Source: Streptomyces actinomycinicus
Lineage (GTDB): Bacteria; Actinomycetota; Actinomycetes; Streptomycetales; Streptomycetaceae
Direction: 5' to 3'
DNA length: 64,000 nucleotides
Assembly: GCF_016741775.1 (NCBI RefSeq)
Contig: NZ_JAERRK010000004.1
Span: 62,001-126,000 of the forward strand
Of the stretch, positions 16,963 through 25,912 are shown in pieces. The notes beneath the pieces were generated by a model that searched no databases, was not told the origin of the DNA, and saw only the letters and a list, made by a program, of their open reading frames with translations. Made by a program: the position numbers and the translations under genes. The number at the start of each line of letters is the position of its first letter. The stretch's first letter is position 1.

Positions 16963-18657
16963 TTGCCCAGGAACGACCCGCTGCCCGACATCGGTGAACC
17001 CGATCTGCGGTCGCCCAGGAGTTACCTGCTCTGGCTGTTGCGCCGGCAGGCCGGCACCGCTTCGCTCGGGGTGTTCTGGGGCTGCCTGTGGATGGCCGGC
17101 CTCGGACTCACCCCGCTGGCGGTCGGGCGGGCCGTCGACGCGATCGCGGGGAAGGACACCGGACGGCTCGCCGTCTGGGCCGGTGCCATCCTGGGGCTCG
17201 CCCTGGTGACCACGGCGGGCAGCGTGCTGCGGCACCGGTGCGACACCGTCGGGCGGCTCAAGGCGACCTACCTGACGATCCGTCTCGTCGCCCGGCAGGC
17301 GGTCAGGCTGGGGGCCAGGCTGCGCGAGCGGGTCACCGACGGCGACATGGTGACCGTCGGGACCGCCGACATCTCACGGATCGGGGCACTGCCCGGCGCG
17401 GTCGCCCGGGGCGCGGGCAGCGCGGTCACCATCGTGGTCGTGGCCGTCGTCCTGCTGTCCACCTCGCTCGCCCTGGGGCTGCTGGTGCTGCTCGGCGTGC
17501 CGGTCCTGCTCGCCGTGACGGGTCCGCTGCTGCGTCCCCTGCACCGGCGCGTCGGTCACTACCGCCACCTGGAGGGCGAACTGACCGTGCGGGCCGCGGA
17601 CATCGTGGCCGGGCTGCGGGTGCTGCGCGGCATCGGCGGTGAGCAGGCCTTCGGGGAGCGGTACCGCACGGACTCCCAGCGGCTGCGGCGGGCCGGCGTG
17701 GAGGTCGCCAGGGTCGAGTCGGTCCTGCCCGCCGCCGAGGTCCTGCTGCCCGGGGTGCTCGTGGTGGCCGTCGTCTGGGTCGGCGCCCGGCTCGCCGTCT
17801 CCGGTGACATCTCCGCGGGCGACCTCGTGGCCGCCTACGGCTACGCGGCGTTCCTGATGCTTCCCATGCGCACCGTGACCTCGGCCGTGCAGGTGCTCGT
17901 CGCCGCCAACGTGGCCGCCGCGCGCGTGGTGCGGGTGCTCGCCGTCGCACCCGACCCCACGACCGGCGGGGCACCGGTCGAACTGCCGGACGCGCCCGAC
18001 CTCGTCGACGCCGCCACCGGGCTGACCGCCCGGCACGGCAGGCTCACCGCCGTCGTGTCCGCCTCCCCGGAGGAGAGCACGGCGATCGCCGAGCGGCTCG
18101 GCCGCTACCGCGCGGGCGCGGTGACCCTGGGCGCGGTTCCGCTGGAGACCCTCCCGGTGGAACAGGTCCGCCGGGACATCCTGCTCGTGCAGAACAGCGA
18201 CACCCTCTTCTCGGGAGTGCTCCGCGACGAACTGGCCGCCGACAGCACCGACGAGGAACTGGCCGCCGCGCTGCACGCCGCCGGCGCCGAGGACGTCGTG
18301 GCAGCGCTGCCCAACGGGGTGTACACCGTCCTCGCGGAGCAGGGCGCCACCCTTTCGGGCGGGCAGCGGCAGCGGCTTCGGCTGGCCCGGGCCCTGGCCT
18401 CCCGGCCGCCCGTACTCGTCCTGGTCGACCCGACCAGCGCGGTGGACGCCCACACCGAGGCGTCCGTCGCCGAGCGCCTGCAGCGGGCACGCGCGGGGCG
18501 GACCACGGTGGTGATGAGCGCGAGTCCGCTGATCCTGGACCGTGCCGACGACGTCGCCTTCGTCGCCGGCGGCAAGGTGGTCCGCACCGGCACGCACCGC
18601 GAACTCCTGACCCGCGAGCCCCGGTACGCCGCCACCGTCCTGCGGGACGGAACATGA
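16963..18657 (+). CDS. ABC exporter half with degenerate ATP-binding motifs
   Basis: A 564-residue membrane/ATPase fusion. About six hydrophobic segments fill the first 310 residues. In the nucleotide-binding domain the Walker A position (about residue 363) reads SASPEESTA and lacks the GKS/T core, the Walker B acid region reads VLVLVDPTS with Pro for the catalytic Glu, and the H-loop histidine is missing (VVMSASPLIL), while the signature LSGGQRQRL (about residue 463) is intact. The TTG start follows GAGAAGGA. It should pair with the next gene, giving one active composite ATP site; a likely role is peptide export or self-protection. Confidence 0.85.
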   Translation: MPRNDPLPDIGEPDLRSPRSYLLWLLRRQAGTASLGVFWGCLWMAGLGLTPLAVGRAVDAIAGKDTGRLAVWAGAILGLALVTTAGSVLRHRCDTVGRLKATYLTIRLVARQAVRLGARLRERVTDGDMVTVGTADISRIGALPGAVARGAGSAVTIVVVAVVLLSTSLALGLLVLLGVPVLLAVTGPLLRPLHRRVGHYRHLEGELTVRAADIVAGLRVLRGIGGEQAFGERYRTDSQRLRRAGVEVARVESVLPAAEVLLPGVLVVAVVWVGARLAVSGDISAGDLVAAYGYAAFLMLPMRTVTSAVQVLVAANVAAARVVRVLAVAPDPTTGGAPVELPDAPDLVDAATGLTARHGRLTAVVSASPEESTAIAERLGRYRAGAVTLGAVPLETLPVEQVRRDILLVQNSDTLFSGVLRDELAADSTDEELAAALHAAGAEDVVAALPNGVYTVLAEQGATLSGGQRQRLRLARALASRPPVLVLVDPTSAVDAHTEASVAERLQRARAGRTTVVMSASPLILDRADDVAFVAGGKVVRTGTHRELLTREPRYAATVLRDGT

Positions 18658-18706
18658 CCGGCCGCCCGCCCCTGCCATCGATCTCCGTCCCGCGAAGGAG
18701 CGCCCC

Positions 18707-20476
18707 GTGAGTCTCCCGGTCGCCGACGCGCCGACGGTGCGCCGCCATGTCCGCGGACTGGTCAAGGGCCATGCTGGCCTGCTCGGCCGGACGATGCTCT
18801 GGTTCGTCCTCGCCACCGCGTGCGGGCTCACCGTCCCCGCACTGCTCGGCCACCTCGTGGAACAGGTGCAGAAGGGCGTCTCCACCACCCAGGTGGACAT
18901 CGTCGTCGCGCTGATCGCCGGACTTCTGCTGCTGCAGAGCGTGTTCACCAGGACGGCGCGGCTGCTCGGTGCCCGGCTCGGCGAGCAGGTGCTGGCGGAC
19001 ATCCGCGAGGGATTCGTCCGACGGGTACTGGCGCTGCCGCTGTCCGCCGTGGAGAAGGCGGGTACCGGGGATCTGCTCACCCGCAGCACCCGGGACGTGG
19101 ACTCGCTGTCCAAGGCCGTGCGCATGGGTGCCCCGTCCATCCTGGTGGCGGGCCTGTCCGTGCTGCTCACCTTCGTCGCGCTGCTGGTGACGAGTCCGCT
19201 GCTGGCGCTGCCGTGCCTGGTGGCGCTGCCGGTGATCGTCGGTTCGACGCGCTGGTACCTCAAGCGTGCGCGGTCCGCCTATCTGACGGAGGCGGCCGGG
19301 TACTCGGACCTGACGCAGGGGCTGTCCGAGACCGTGACGGGCGCCCGCACCGCCGAGGCCCTGGGCCTCGGCCGGCGGCGGATCCGCCGTACCGACCAGG
19401 ACGTGCTGCGCTCCGCCGCGGCCGAGCGTCGCACGCTCTTCCTGCGCAGCGTGTGGTTCCCGCTGATGGACTTCGGCTACATCCTGCCGGTGGCCTCCAC
19501 CCTGCTGGTCGGCGGACTCTTCTTCATCCACGGGTGGGTGAGTCTGGGGGAGGTCACGGCGGCGACGCTCTACACCCGCACCGTCATCGATCCGCTGGAC
19601 GAACTGCTCGGCTGGCTGGACGAGTTGCAGGTGGGTGACGCCTCGCTGGCCCGCCTCATCGGGGTGGGCGCCGCCGTGCCCGCGACCGCCGGCTGCGAGC
19701 GCCGCCCGCAGGACCACCGGCTGGCCGCCGAGAAGGTCAGCTACGCCTACCGGGAGGGCCACGACGTCGTGAGCGAGGTGACCCTGACGGTACGGCCCGG
19801 CGAACGAGTGGCCGTGGTCGGTCCCTCGGGGGCGGGCAAGTCGACGTTCGGCCGCATCCTCGCGGGCGTCCACCCGCCCCGCACCGGAACGGTCACCATC
19901 GGGGACGTGCCGGTGGACGAACTGCCTCTGGAAGAGCTGCGCCGGCACGTCGCGCTGGTCACGCAGGAGCACCACGTGTTCCTCGGGACGGTGCGGGACA
20001 ACGTGACGCTGGCGGTTCCCGAGGCGACGGACGCGCAGGTGACGGCCGCGCTCGACGCGGTCGACGCCGGCACCTGGGTGCGGGCGCTGCCCGAGGGGCT
20101 CGACACCGCGGTCGGTCCCGGGGGCCACGAGGTCTCCCCCGCCCAGGCCCAGCAACTGGCGCTCGCCCGGCTCGTCCTCGCCGATCCGCACACCCTGGTG
20201 CTCGACGAGGCCACCTCCCTGCTGGATCCCCGCGCGGCCAGGCACCTGGAGCGTTCCCTGGCCGCCGTGCTGGACGGCCGTACCGTCATCGCCATCGCCC
20301 ACCGGCTGCACACCGCGCACGACGCCGACACGGTCGTCGTCATGGAGGGCGGCCGGATCACGGAGCAGGGCGGCCACGAGGAACTGGTCGCCGCCGGCGG
20401 CGTGTACGCCGCTCTGTGGGACTCCTGGCACGGCCGCGCCCCCGACACCCCCGCACATGAGCACCCTCACGAATGA
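18707..20476 (+). CDS. ABC exporter half with intact Walker motifs
   Basis: A 589-residue membrane/ATPase fusion, the partner of the gene before it. Transmembrane helices occupy about residues 25-310. The Walker A GPSGAGKST (about residue 372), Walker B TLVLDEATS and H-loop IAIAHRL are complete, but the signature motif is degraded to VSPAQAQQ (about residue 475). That complements the upstream protein, so the heterodimer has a single competent ATP site built from this Walker A/B and the partner's signature. The GTG start lies about 50 bases after the previous stop. Confidence 0.9.
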   Translation: MSLPVADAPTVRRHVRGLVKGHAGLLGRTMLWFVLATACGLTVPALLGHLVEQVQKGVSTTQVDIVVALIAGLLLLQSVFTRTARLLGARLGEQVLADIREGFVRRVLALPLSAVEKAGTGDLLTRSTRDVDSLSKAVRMGAPSILVAGLSVLLTFVALLVTSPLLALPCLVALPVIVGSTRWYLKRARSAYLTEAAGYSDLTQGLSETVTGARTAEALGLGRRRIRRTDQDVLRSAAAERRTLFLRSVWFPLMDFGYILPVASTLLVGGLFFIHGWVSLGEVTAATLYTRTVIDPLDELLGWLDELQVGDASLARLIGVGAAVPATAGCERRPQDHRLAAEKVSYAYREGHDVVSEVTLTVRPGERVAVVGPSGAGKSTFGRILAGVHPPRTGTVTIGDVPVDELPLEELRRHVALVTQEHHVFLGTVRDNVTLAVPEATDAQVTAALDAVDAGTWVRALPEGLDTAVGPGGHEVSPAQAQQLALARLVLADPHTLVLDEATSLLDPRAARHLERSLAAVLDGRTVIAIAHRLHTAHDADTVVVMEGGRITEQGGHEELVAAGGVYAALWDSWHGRAPDTPAHEHPHE

Positions 20477-20527
20477 CCACATCGAACCCCTCCGGAAGCG
20501 GGACCCCAACCGGATCAGGAGCGTGAC

Positions 20528-21607
20528 GTGAAACCGGACTCCACCCACATCGTCGATGCCGAGGCGGTCGCCGCGGTCGTCAGCAAGGTCGGTCTCGGCC
20601 GGCTGTACGACCTGGCGATCGAGCGGCTGACCGAGGTACTCACTGCGACCGGCGCCACCACCGAGATGAAGGCGCGCGACGGGTTCCTGCTCACCACTCC
20701 CAGGCTCGGCCTGCTGGAATGGATGCCGGCCGTCCGGCACGGATCGACCGTGTCGATGAAGCTGGTGGGCTACAACCCGCACAACCCCGTCAAGAACCAG
20801 CTCCCCACCATCCTCTCGACCCTGCTCGCCTTCGACGTCGAGTCCGGTCACCTGCGCGCGATCGTGGACGGCACGTTCGCGACGGCGATCCGGACGGGCG
20901 CCGCGTCCGCGCTGGCCTCCCGCGTGCTGGCCCGGTCCGACAGCAGCGTGCTCGGGCTCGTCGGCTGCGGCGCCCAGGCGGTGACACAACTGCACGCCCT
21001 CGCCCGGGCCTTCCCGCTCACCGAGGTCCTGGTGTGCGACACCGACATACGGGCGGAGAACTCCTTCGCGGCCCGGGCGCGCATGCCCGAGGGGCTGGTC
21101 CGGGTGGCCGAACCGGCGGAGGTCGAGGAACGCGCGGACATCCTGTGCACGGCGACCTCCGTCGCCCCCGACCAGGGGCCGGTGCTGCGGGGCACGGCCC
21201 TGCGGCCGTGGGTGCACGTCAACGCGGTCGGCTCGGACATGCCCGGCAAGACGGAGCTGCCCCTGGAGCTGCTCCACGAGGCCGTGGTGGTCCCGGACCA
21301 CCGGGAGCAGGCCATGGCGGAGGGCGAGTGCCAGCGGTTGGGCCCGGAGCAGATCGGGCCCTCCCTCACGGAGTTGCTGGCCGGTCCCGCGCCGCGCGAC
21401 GACTTGCGGACGGTGCGCACGGTCTACGACTCGACCGGGCTGGCGCTCCAGGACCTCGTGATGGTCGAGCTGCTGGAGGAACTGGCCCTCGAGGTGGGGG
21501 CGGGACACCGGCTCGTGATCGAGGCGACCGCGCACGACCCGCAGGACCCCTACTCGTTCCTGCCCGAATCCGTCTCGCGGGCGCCGTGGCCCGCGTGGGA
21601 GGTGTGA
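20528..21607 (+). CDS. Lysine cyclodeaminase-like protein (pipecolate formation)
   Basis: A 359-residue member of the ornithine cyclodeaminase/mu-crystallin family. It has the substrate lysine in VSMKLVGYNPHN, an NAD-binding GLVGCGAQAVTQLHAL loop, and the segments KTELPLELL, GPSLTEL and YDSTGLALQDL that match lysine cyclodeaminases such as RapL. These enzymes turn L-lysine into L-pipecolate with catalytic NAD. AGGAG precedes the GTG start. The next genes are an A domain with a proline-like code and a proline-hydroxylase-like enzyme, which favours pipecolate over the SbnB-type diaminopropionate role; no SbnA partner is present. Confidence 0.85.
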   Translation: MKPDSTHIVDAEAVAAVVSKVGLGRLYDLAIERLTEVLTATGATTEMKARDGFLLTTPRLGLLEWMPAVRHGSTVSMKLVGYNPHNPVKNQLPTILSTLLAFDVESGHLRAIVDGTFATAIRTGAASALASRVLARSDSSVLGLVGCGAQAVTQLHALARAFPLTEVLVCDTDIRAENSFAARARMPEGLVRVAEPAEVEERADILCTATSVAPDQGPVLRGTALRPWVHVNAVGSDMPGKTELPLELLHEAVVVPDHREQAMAEGECQRLGPEQIGPSLTELLAGPAPRDDLRTVRTVYDSTGLALQDLVMVELLEELALEVGAGHRLVIEATAHDPQDPYSFLPESVSRAPWPAWEV

Positions 21608-21611
21608 GCGC

Positions 21612-23234
21612 ATGTCAGGGCCCATCGACCACCGGGACCCGCCCGACGAGGACCCCGCGGCGCACCGGGGGCCGGTCGTGGACATCGGCGCCGCCACGGT
21701 CCTGGACCTGGTCGACCGCGAGACGGCGGCCCGGCCGGACGCCTGGGCAGTCCGCGAGCAGGGCCGGCCGCCGGTGTCGTACGCGGAGCTGGACCGGCTC
21801 GCGGACACCGTGGCCGCCCACCTGGCCGGAGAGTTCGGGATCGGTCACGGGGACACCGTGCTGATCGCCGCGCGGGCCGGGGTGGACTTCACCGCGGTGG
21901 TGCTCGGCACCCTGCGGGCCGGCGCGGCCTATCTGCCCGTCGACATGACCTATCCGCGCGAGCGCATCGAGCAGATCCTCGGCTCCAGCAGCGCCCGGCT
22001 GACGGTGCTGGACGAGGGCGTGCCCGGCCCGGCCGCCGAACGGCCGGACACGGCGACGACCACGCTCACCCGGCTGCTCGCGGAGTATCCGGACCCACCG
22101 CCGCCGCGCCCCCGCCTCGGTCCCGGGGACGCCGCCTACGTGATCTTCAGCTCCGGTTCGACGGGCGCGCCCAAGGGCATCGTGCAGACGCACCGGTGTC
22201 TGGCCAACCTGGCCGCCTGGCAGGCGGACGGATCGGGTCTGGGACGCGGGCGCAGGGTGCTGCAGTGCGCGCCGCTCACCTTCGACGTCTCCGTGCAGGA
22301 GATCTTCTACACCCTGGCCTCGGGCGGCTGCCTGTACGTCCCGGACCCCGAGGTACGGCGGGACCCGCGCGACCTGATCGCGTTCATCATCGACGAGCAG
22401 GTCGAGGTCGTGGACTTCCCGCAGTCCCTCATCGACATCCTCATGTCGCTGCCCACGACGCTCGCGCATGCTCCGGCGCTGCGCCACGTCATCAGCGCCG
22501 GCGAGACGGTCCGGGTCACCCCGGCGCTGGAGGAACTGCTCACCTCGCGCCCCGAGATCACACTGCACAACCACTACGGGCCCGCCGAGAACCACATGGT
22601 GACGAGTCACTCGATGAGCGTGGAGCGGGGGAACCTGGAGCCCCGCCCGCCGGTCGGGTCACTGGTGTGGAACACCTACATCCGGATCCTGGACGAGGAC
22701 CAGGTGCCGGTGCCCGACGGGGAGGTCGGCGAGGTCTACATCGGCGGGGTGGGGGTGGCGCGCGGTTACACGGATCCGGAACTCACCCGGACCGTCTTCG
22801 TCGCGGACCCGTTCCGGCCGGGTGCCCGCCTGTACCGCACCCGGGACCGGGGTGTCTGGCGGGCCGACGGGACGCTCCAGCTCCTGGGACGGATCGACGA
22901 CCTGATCAAGATCCGGGGCAACGCGGTGGAGCCCCGGGAGCCCGAGTCCCGGCTGACCGGGCTGCCCGGGGTGAAGGACGCCGCGGTGTTCGGTGTGGCA
23001 CGGGCCGACGGCGGCACGGATCTGCACGCGGCGCTGACCGGTGATCCGCCGCCGCCCCAGGAGCTGCGCCGCGCCCTGCTCGCGGCGCTGCCGGACTACA
23101 TGGTGCCGGTGCGCTGGTGGGTGACGGACGAGCTGCCGTACTCGGCCAACGGCAAGCTGGACCGCAGGGCCCTGCCGGGGCCGGGGGCGAGACAGCTCGC
23201 CGTCGTCCCTCACCAGTCGAACGTCTCCCGGTAG
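21612..23234 (+). CDS. Free-standing NRPS adenylation domain, Pro/Pip-type code
   Basis: A 540-residue single A domain without a carrier. Core motifs: A3 YVIFSSGSTGAPKG (about residue 175), A5 NHYGPAE, A7 YRTRD in place of YRTGD, A8 GRIDDLIKIRG and A10 NGKLDR (lysine about residue 515). Aligning by eye with GrsA, the specificity residues read D-V-Q-D-I-A-H-M-V-K, two changes from the proline code DVQLIAHVVK. With the lysine cyclodeaminase upstream and hydroxylase and PCP-C genes beside it, the likely substrate is pipecolate or 3-hydroxypipecolate, loaded in trans on the PCP-C protein. Its last 25 bases overlap the convergent hydroxylase gene. Confidence 0.9.
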   Translation: MSGPIDHRDPPDEDPAAHRGPVVDIGAATVLDLVDRETAARPDAWAVREQGRPPVSYAELDRLADTVAAHLAGEFGIGHGDTVLIAARAGVDFTAVVLGTLRAGAAYLPVDMTYPRERIEQILGSSSARLTVLDEGVPGPAAERPDTATTTLTRLLAEYPDPPPPRPRLGPGDAAYVIFSSGSTGAPKGIVQTHRCLANLAAWQADGSGLGRGRRVLQCAPLTFDVSVQEIFYTLASGGCLYVPDPEVRRDPRDLIAFIIDEQVEVVDFPQSLIDILMSLPTTLAHAPALRHVISAGETVRVTPALEELLTSRPEITLHNHYGPAENHMVTSHSMSVERGNLEPRPPVGSLVWNTYIRILDEDQVPVPDGEVGEVYIGGVGVARGYTDPELTRTVFVADPFRPGARLYRTRDRGVWRADGTLQLLGRIDDLIKIRGNAVEPREPESRLTGLPGVKDAAVFGVARADGGTDLHAALTGDPPPPQELRRALLAALPDYMVPVRWWVTDELPYSANGKLDRRALPGPGARQLAVVPHQSNVSR

Positions 23235-24046
23235 CCGCGCTTCTCGATGCAGTACGTGCGGAACGCCCTGGCCTTGGCGACCATGACGTCGTCCCCGGTA
23301 CGCCGTGCGGCCTCGACATACCAGTCGAAGGCCGCGGTCACCTGCGCCCGCCGCTCGAAGTGGAGCGCGGCGAAGCGGCGGAAGGAGTCACGCATGGTCG
23401 CCCGGGTCAGCCGGGGGCCGGAGCCGATGAGCTGCTCGAGGTCGGCCTCGGTCACCTCGGGGAGGTCGAGGATGCGCACGGGTTCCCCGGCGGGGACGTC
23501 GTTGCGGATCTCGACCGGCTCCTCGGCGTCCGCGAAGTCGAGGCAGAGGGAAAGCCGGGCGGGTCCGGCGGCGCTGCGTGCCGAATGTGGATGGGTGGTG
23601 TGGATTTTCCAGACCTCACCGCGGCGGAGGTGGTAGACGAGGTCGTTCTCGGAATGCAGGGATTCCTCGTCGGTGCGCAGCGGAATCTGCACCCTGGTCC
23701 CGGGTTCGGTGAATTCGAGAAAGTCCACGTGCGGGGCGAGAATTCCGTCGGCGAGGCTGAAGATACGCACCCACTGCAGTCTGTCCAGCGGGAAGTGCTC
23801 GGTCACCAGGGACATGATGCCGGGCAGTTTCCTGCCCAGCTCGGTGAGGGTCAGGTTGTCGCCGTGGGGGCGGAAGGCGGTGTCGGACTCGGCGCCGCTG
23901 CCGTTGGCCAGCACGTGGGCCGACCACGATCCGAAGGTGAAGGCGTCGTACTCGCCTCCGGCGTCGTGCTCGTCCACGAGGGCGAGTTCGGGTTCCAGGT
24001 CGTAGGAGTCGATGGGCAATACCGCAAGTCGCTGCGACTTGAGCAA
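23210..24046 (-). CDS. Proline/pipecolate-hydroxylase-like Fe(II)/2-oxoglutarate dioxygenase
   Basis: A 278-residue protein combining the Asp/Asn-hydroxylase-type jelly roll with the C-terminal helical domain of L-proline cis-3/cis-4-hydroxylases (FDWYVEAARRTGDDVMVAKA). Iron ligands: HVD near residues 105-107 and a His in THPHSA near 152; the 2-oxoglutarate arginine is in the ARLSLCLDF strand. The TTG start gives MLKSQRLAVLPID, the same N-terminal length as proline hydroxylases, with GGGGGA 5 bases upstream; an ATG 15 codons earlier is the alternative. By position next to pipecolate genes it is a candidate pipecolate 3-hydroxylase like GetF of GE81112 biosynthesis. Confidence 0.8.
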   Translation of the reverse strand: MLKSQRLAVLPIDSYDLEPELALVDEHDAGGEYDAFTFGSWSAHVLANGSGAESDTAFRPHGDNLTLTELGRKLPGIMSLVTEHFPLDRLQWVRIFSLADGILAPHVDFLEFTEPGTRVQIPLRTDEESLHSENDLVYHLRRGEVWKIHTTHPHSARSAAGPARLSLCLDFADAEEPVEIRNDVPAGEPVRILDLPEVTEADLEQLIGSGPRLTRATMRDSFRRFAALHFERRAQVTAAFDWYVEAARRTGDDVMVAKARAFRTYCIEKRGYRETFDW

Positions 24047-24237
24047 GGCAATCCCCCTGCACCGATCGGTGATTTGACGCGCTGAACACATGCCGGCGCC
24101 TTACGCTCGCCACCATAACCCGCCGGGGATACGAGGGCAATGACGCCAATCTCCGCCCCACAGAGAGTTATTGACAAGATCTGGAGTACTTGTGCAGGGT
24201 TTTTTCCTCGGAGAATGTGCCGTCACGGAGGGGACCG

Positions 24238-25875
24238 ATGACTGACCTCATCCAGGAGCTGTGCCGGTTGTTCGCGCGGGCACTGGAACTCGAGTACGTG
24301 ACGGACGACACGGACTTCTACCTCGCGGGCGGGCACAGTCTGTCGGCGCTGGCCCTCGCCGTGTCCGTGGAGGGGGCGACCGGGGTCCCGGTCCGGGTGC
24401 GCGACATCCTCGAGTGCGCCACCCCGAAGCTGCTGGCCGCACGTCTGGCCGAGGCGCGGGCCGGCGCTCCGGACCCGGCTCCGCAGGCCGCCGGGGAGCC
24501 TCGGCGGGCCGAGGACGGGACGGTACCGGAGTCCGTGCGCTGGCTGTGGCTGGCGCGCCAGGGCAGCCACGGCGGCGGGGCGTACACCGTGCCGTGTCTG
24601 CTGCGGGGTGAGGGGGAGCTGGACGTCGACCGCCTCGCCGCGGCCGTCGCCACGCTGCCCGCCCGCCATCCGGCGCTGCGGACCGTCTTCGTGGAACGGC
24701 AGGGCAGTCCCCGGGCCGTGGTCACGGACCGGGTCGCCCCGCTGGACGTGGTGGACCTGCGCGACACGCCCCTGACCGAGGACGGCTTCGAGGCGCTCGT
24801 CCAGGACCGCGTCGAGGTCCCCTTCGACCTGACGGAGGGTCCGCTCTTCCGGTCGACGCTCTTCCTGCGGGCGGGCGGCGCCTGGTCGCTGCTGTCCACC
24901 GCCGATCACCTGGTGTGCGACGGACGTTCGCTCGCGATCCTGGCGGACGAACTGGTGGACGCCTACGGCAGGGACGGCACCCCGTCGGCGGGGCCGGCCC
25001 AGGGCGCCCGACCGGCGGTCGGCCGCCCGGACGGCGCTCCGTCGGCGGAGCCGGCCCAGGGCACTCGACCGGCCGCGGACTCGCGGGAGAAGTCGCTGGC
25101 GTACTGGCGGGGCCTGCTCACTCCCCCGCCGGCCCCGCTGCTCCTTCCCGTGGACCAGCGTCGCAGCGGTCCGGCGGGCGCCGTGACGGACACGGTGGCC
25201 CTCGGCATCGACCCCCGGGTCACCGACCGCGTCCGGACCCTGGCGGCGACCGCGCACGCCGGCCTCTTCGCGCCGCTCGCCGCGGCCGTCGCGAGCGGGC
25301 TGGGCGGTCTCACCCGCACCGACGACGTCTGCCTCGGCACACCCGTGGACCGCCGCTCACTTCTCGGCCTGGACGATGCCGTGGGCTTCCACGTCGCGAC
25401 GGTCCCCTTGCGGCTGGACCTGTCCGGCCACGGCGATCCGGCCGGACTGGTGCGCCATGTGGCGGCGCGGACGGCGGACGCCCTCGACCACGGCGAGGTC
25501 GCCTTCGACGAACTGGTGGCGACCTTGGACCCGCCGCGGAGCGAGGGCCGCGGCCCGTTCTTCGACGTGTGGGTGGCCCTGTTCCCGCGCATCGACACCG
25601 GCCCCGCGGAACCGGGGGCCATCGGACTGCGGGGCGGCCCGTTCCTGCAGCGTCGGGGCATGTTCGAGCTGTCGTTCCAGTTCGTCGAGGAGGAGCGGGG
25701 CCTGCGCCTGTGCCTGCAGTACGACATCTCGCGCTACGCACGGGACACGGCCGAGCAGATCGCCGCCCGGGTCCTCGCCGAACTCGACCGGCTCGCCGGG
25801 GAACCCGAGGCGCCCGGGCAGCCGCCGAACGACTCGCCCGCCCCCGCCTTCCAGGGTTTCCGCTTCGACGCGTGA
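24238..25875 (+). CDS. NRPS protein, PCP-C didomain
   Basis: A 545-residue protein. The N-terminal carrier domain has the phosphopantetheine motif DTDFYLAGGHSLSAL (Ser near residue 38), followed by a condensation domain from about residue 95. The C-domain active site reads DHLVCDG, with the second catalytic His kept and the first changed to Asp. GGAGG precedes the ATG; a TTG 48 bases upstream is less likely. It should accept the imino acid from the free-standing A domain and couple it to the next residue, so it probably starts the chain. A 19-residue duplicated insert lies inside the C domain. Confidence 0.9.
   Translation: MTDLIQELCRLFARALELEYVTDDTDFYLAGGHSLSALALAVSVEGATGVPVRVRDILECATPKLLAARLAEARAGAPDPAPQAAGEPRRAEDGTVPESVRWLWLARQGSHGGGAYTVPCLLRGEGELDVDRLAAAVATLPARHPALRTVFVERQGSPRAVVTDRVAPLDVVDLRDTPLTEDGFEALVQDRVEVPFDLTEGPLFRSTLFLRAGGAWSLLSTADHLVCDGRSLAILADELVDAYGRDGTPSAGPAQGARPAVGRPDGAPSAEPAQGTRPAADSREKSLAYWRGLLTPPPAPLLLPVDQRRSGPAGAVTDTVALGIDPRVTDRVRTLAATAHAGLFAPLAAAVASGLGGLTRTDDVCLGTPVDRRSLLGLDDAVGFHVATVPLRLDLSGHGDPAGLVRHVAARTADALDHGEVAFDELVATLDPPRSEGRGPFFDVWVALFPRIDTGPAEPGAIGLRGGPFLQRRGMFELSFQFVEEERGLRLCLQYDISRYARDTAEQIAARVLAELDRLAGEPEAPGQPPNDSPAPAFQGFRFDA
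24973..25086 (+). repeat. 57-bp tandem duplication in the PCP-C gene
   Basis: Two copies of a 57-base unit start at 24973 and 25030 and code DGTPSAGPAQGARPA and DGAPSAEPAQGTRPA plus linkers. They are about 85% alike over the core and in frame, lengthening a surface linker of the condensation domain by 19 residues. Confidence 0.75.
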
Positions 25876-25912
25876 CTTGTCCCGACCTTCGCTGAGTGAA
25901 TCAGGAGACGCC

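Noticed and set aside
20528..21607. SbnB-like diaminopropionate synthesis
   Set aside because: No SbnA-type partner is present, the sequence follows lysine cyclodeaminases, and the neighbours form a proline/pipecolate-type unit.
18044..21808. A 1254-residue minus-strand open frame opposite the ABC exporter, cyclodeaminase and A-domain genes
   Set aside because: Crosses three real plus-strand genes and shows no recognisable motifs; same shadow effect.
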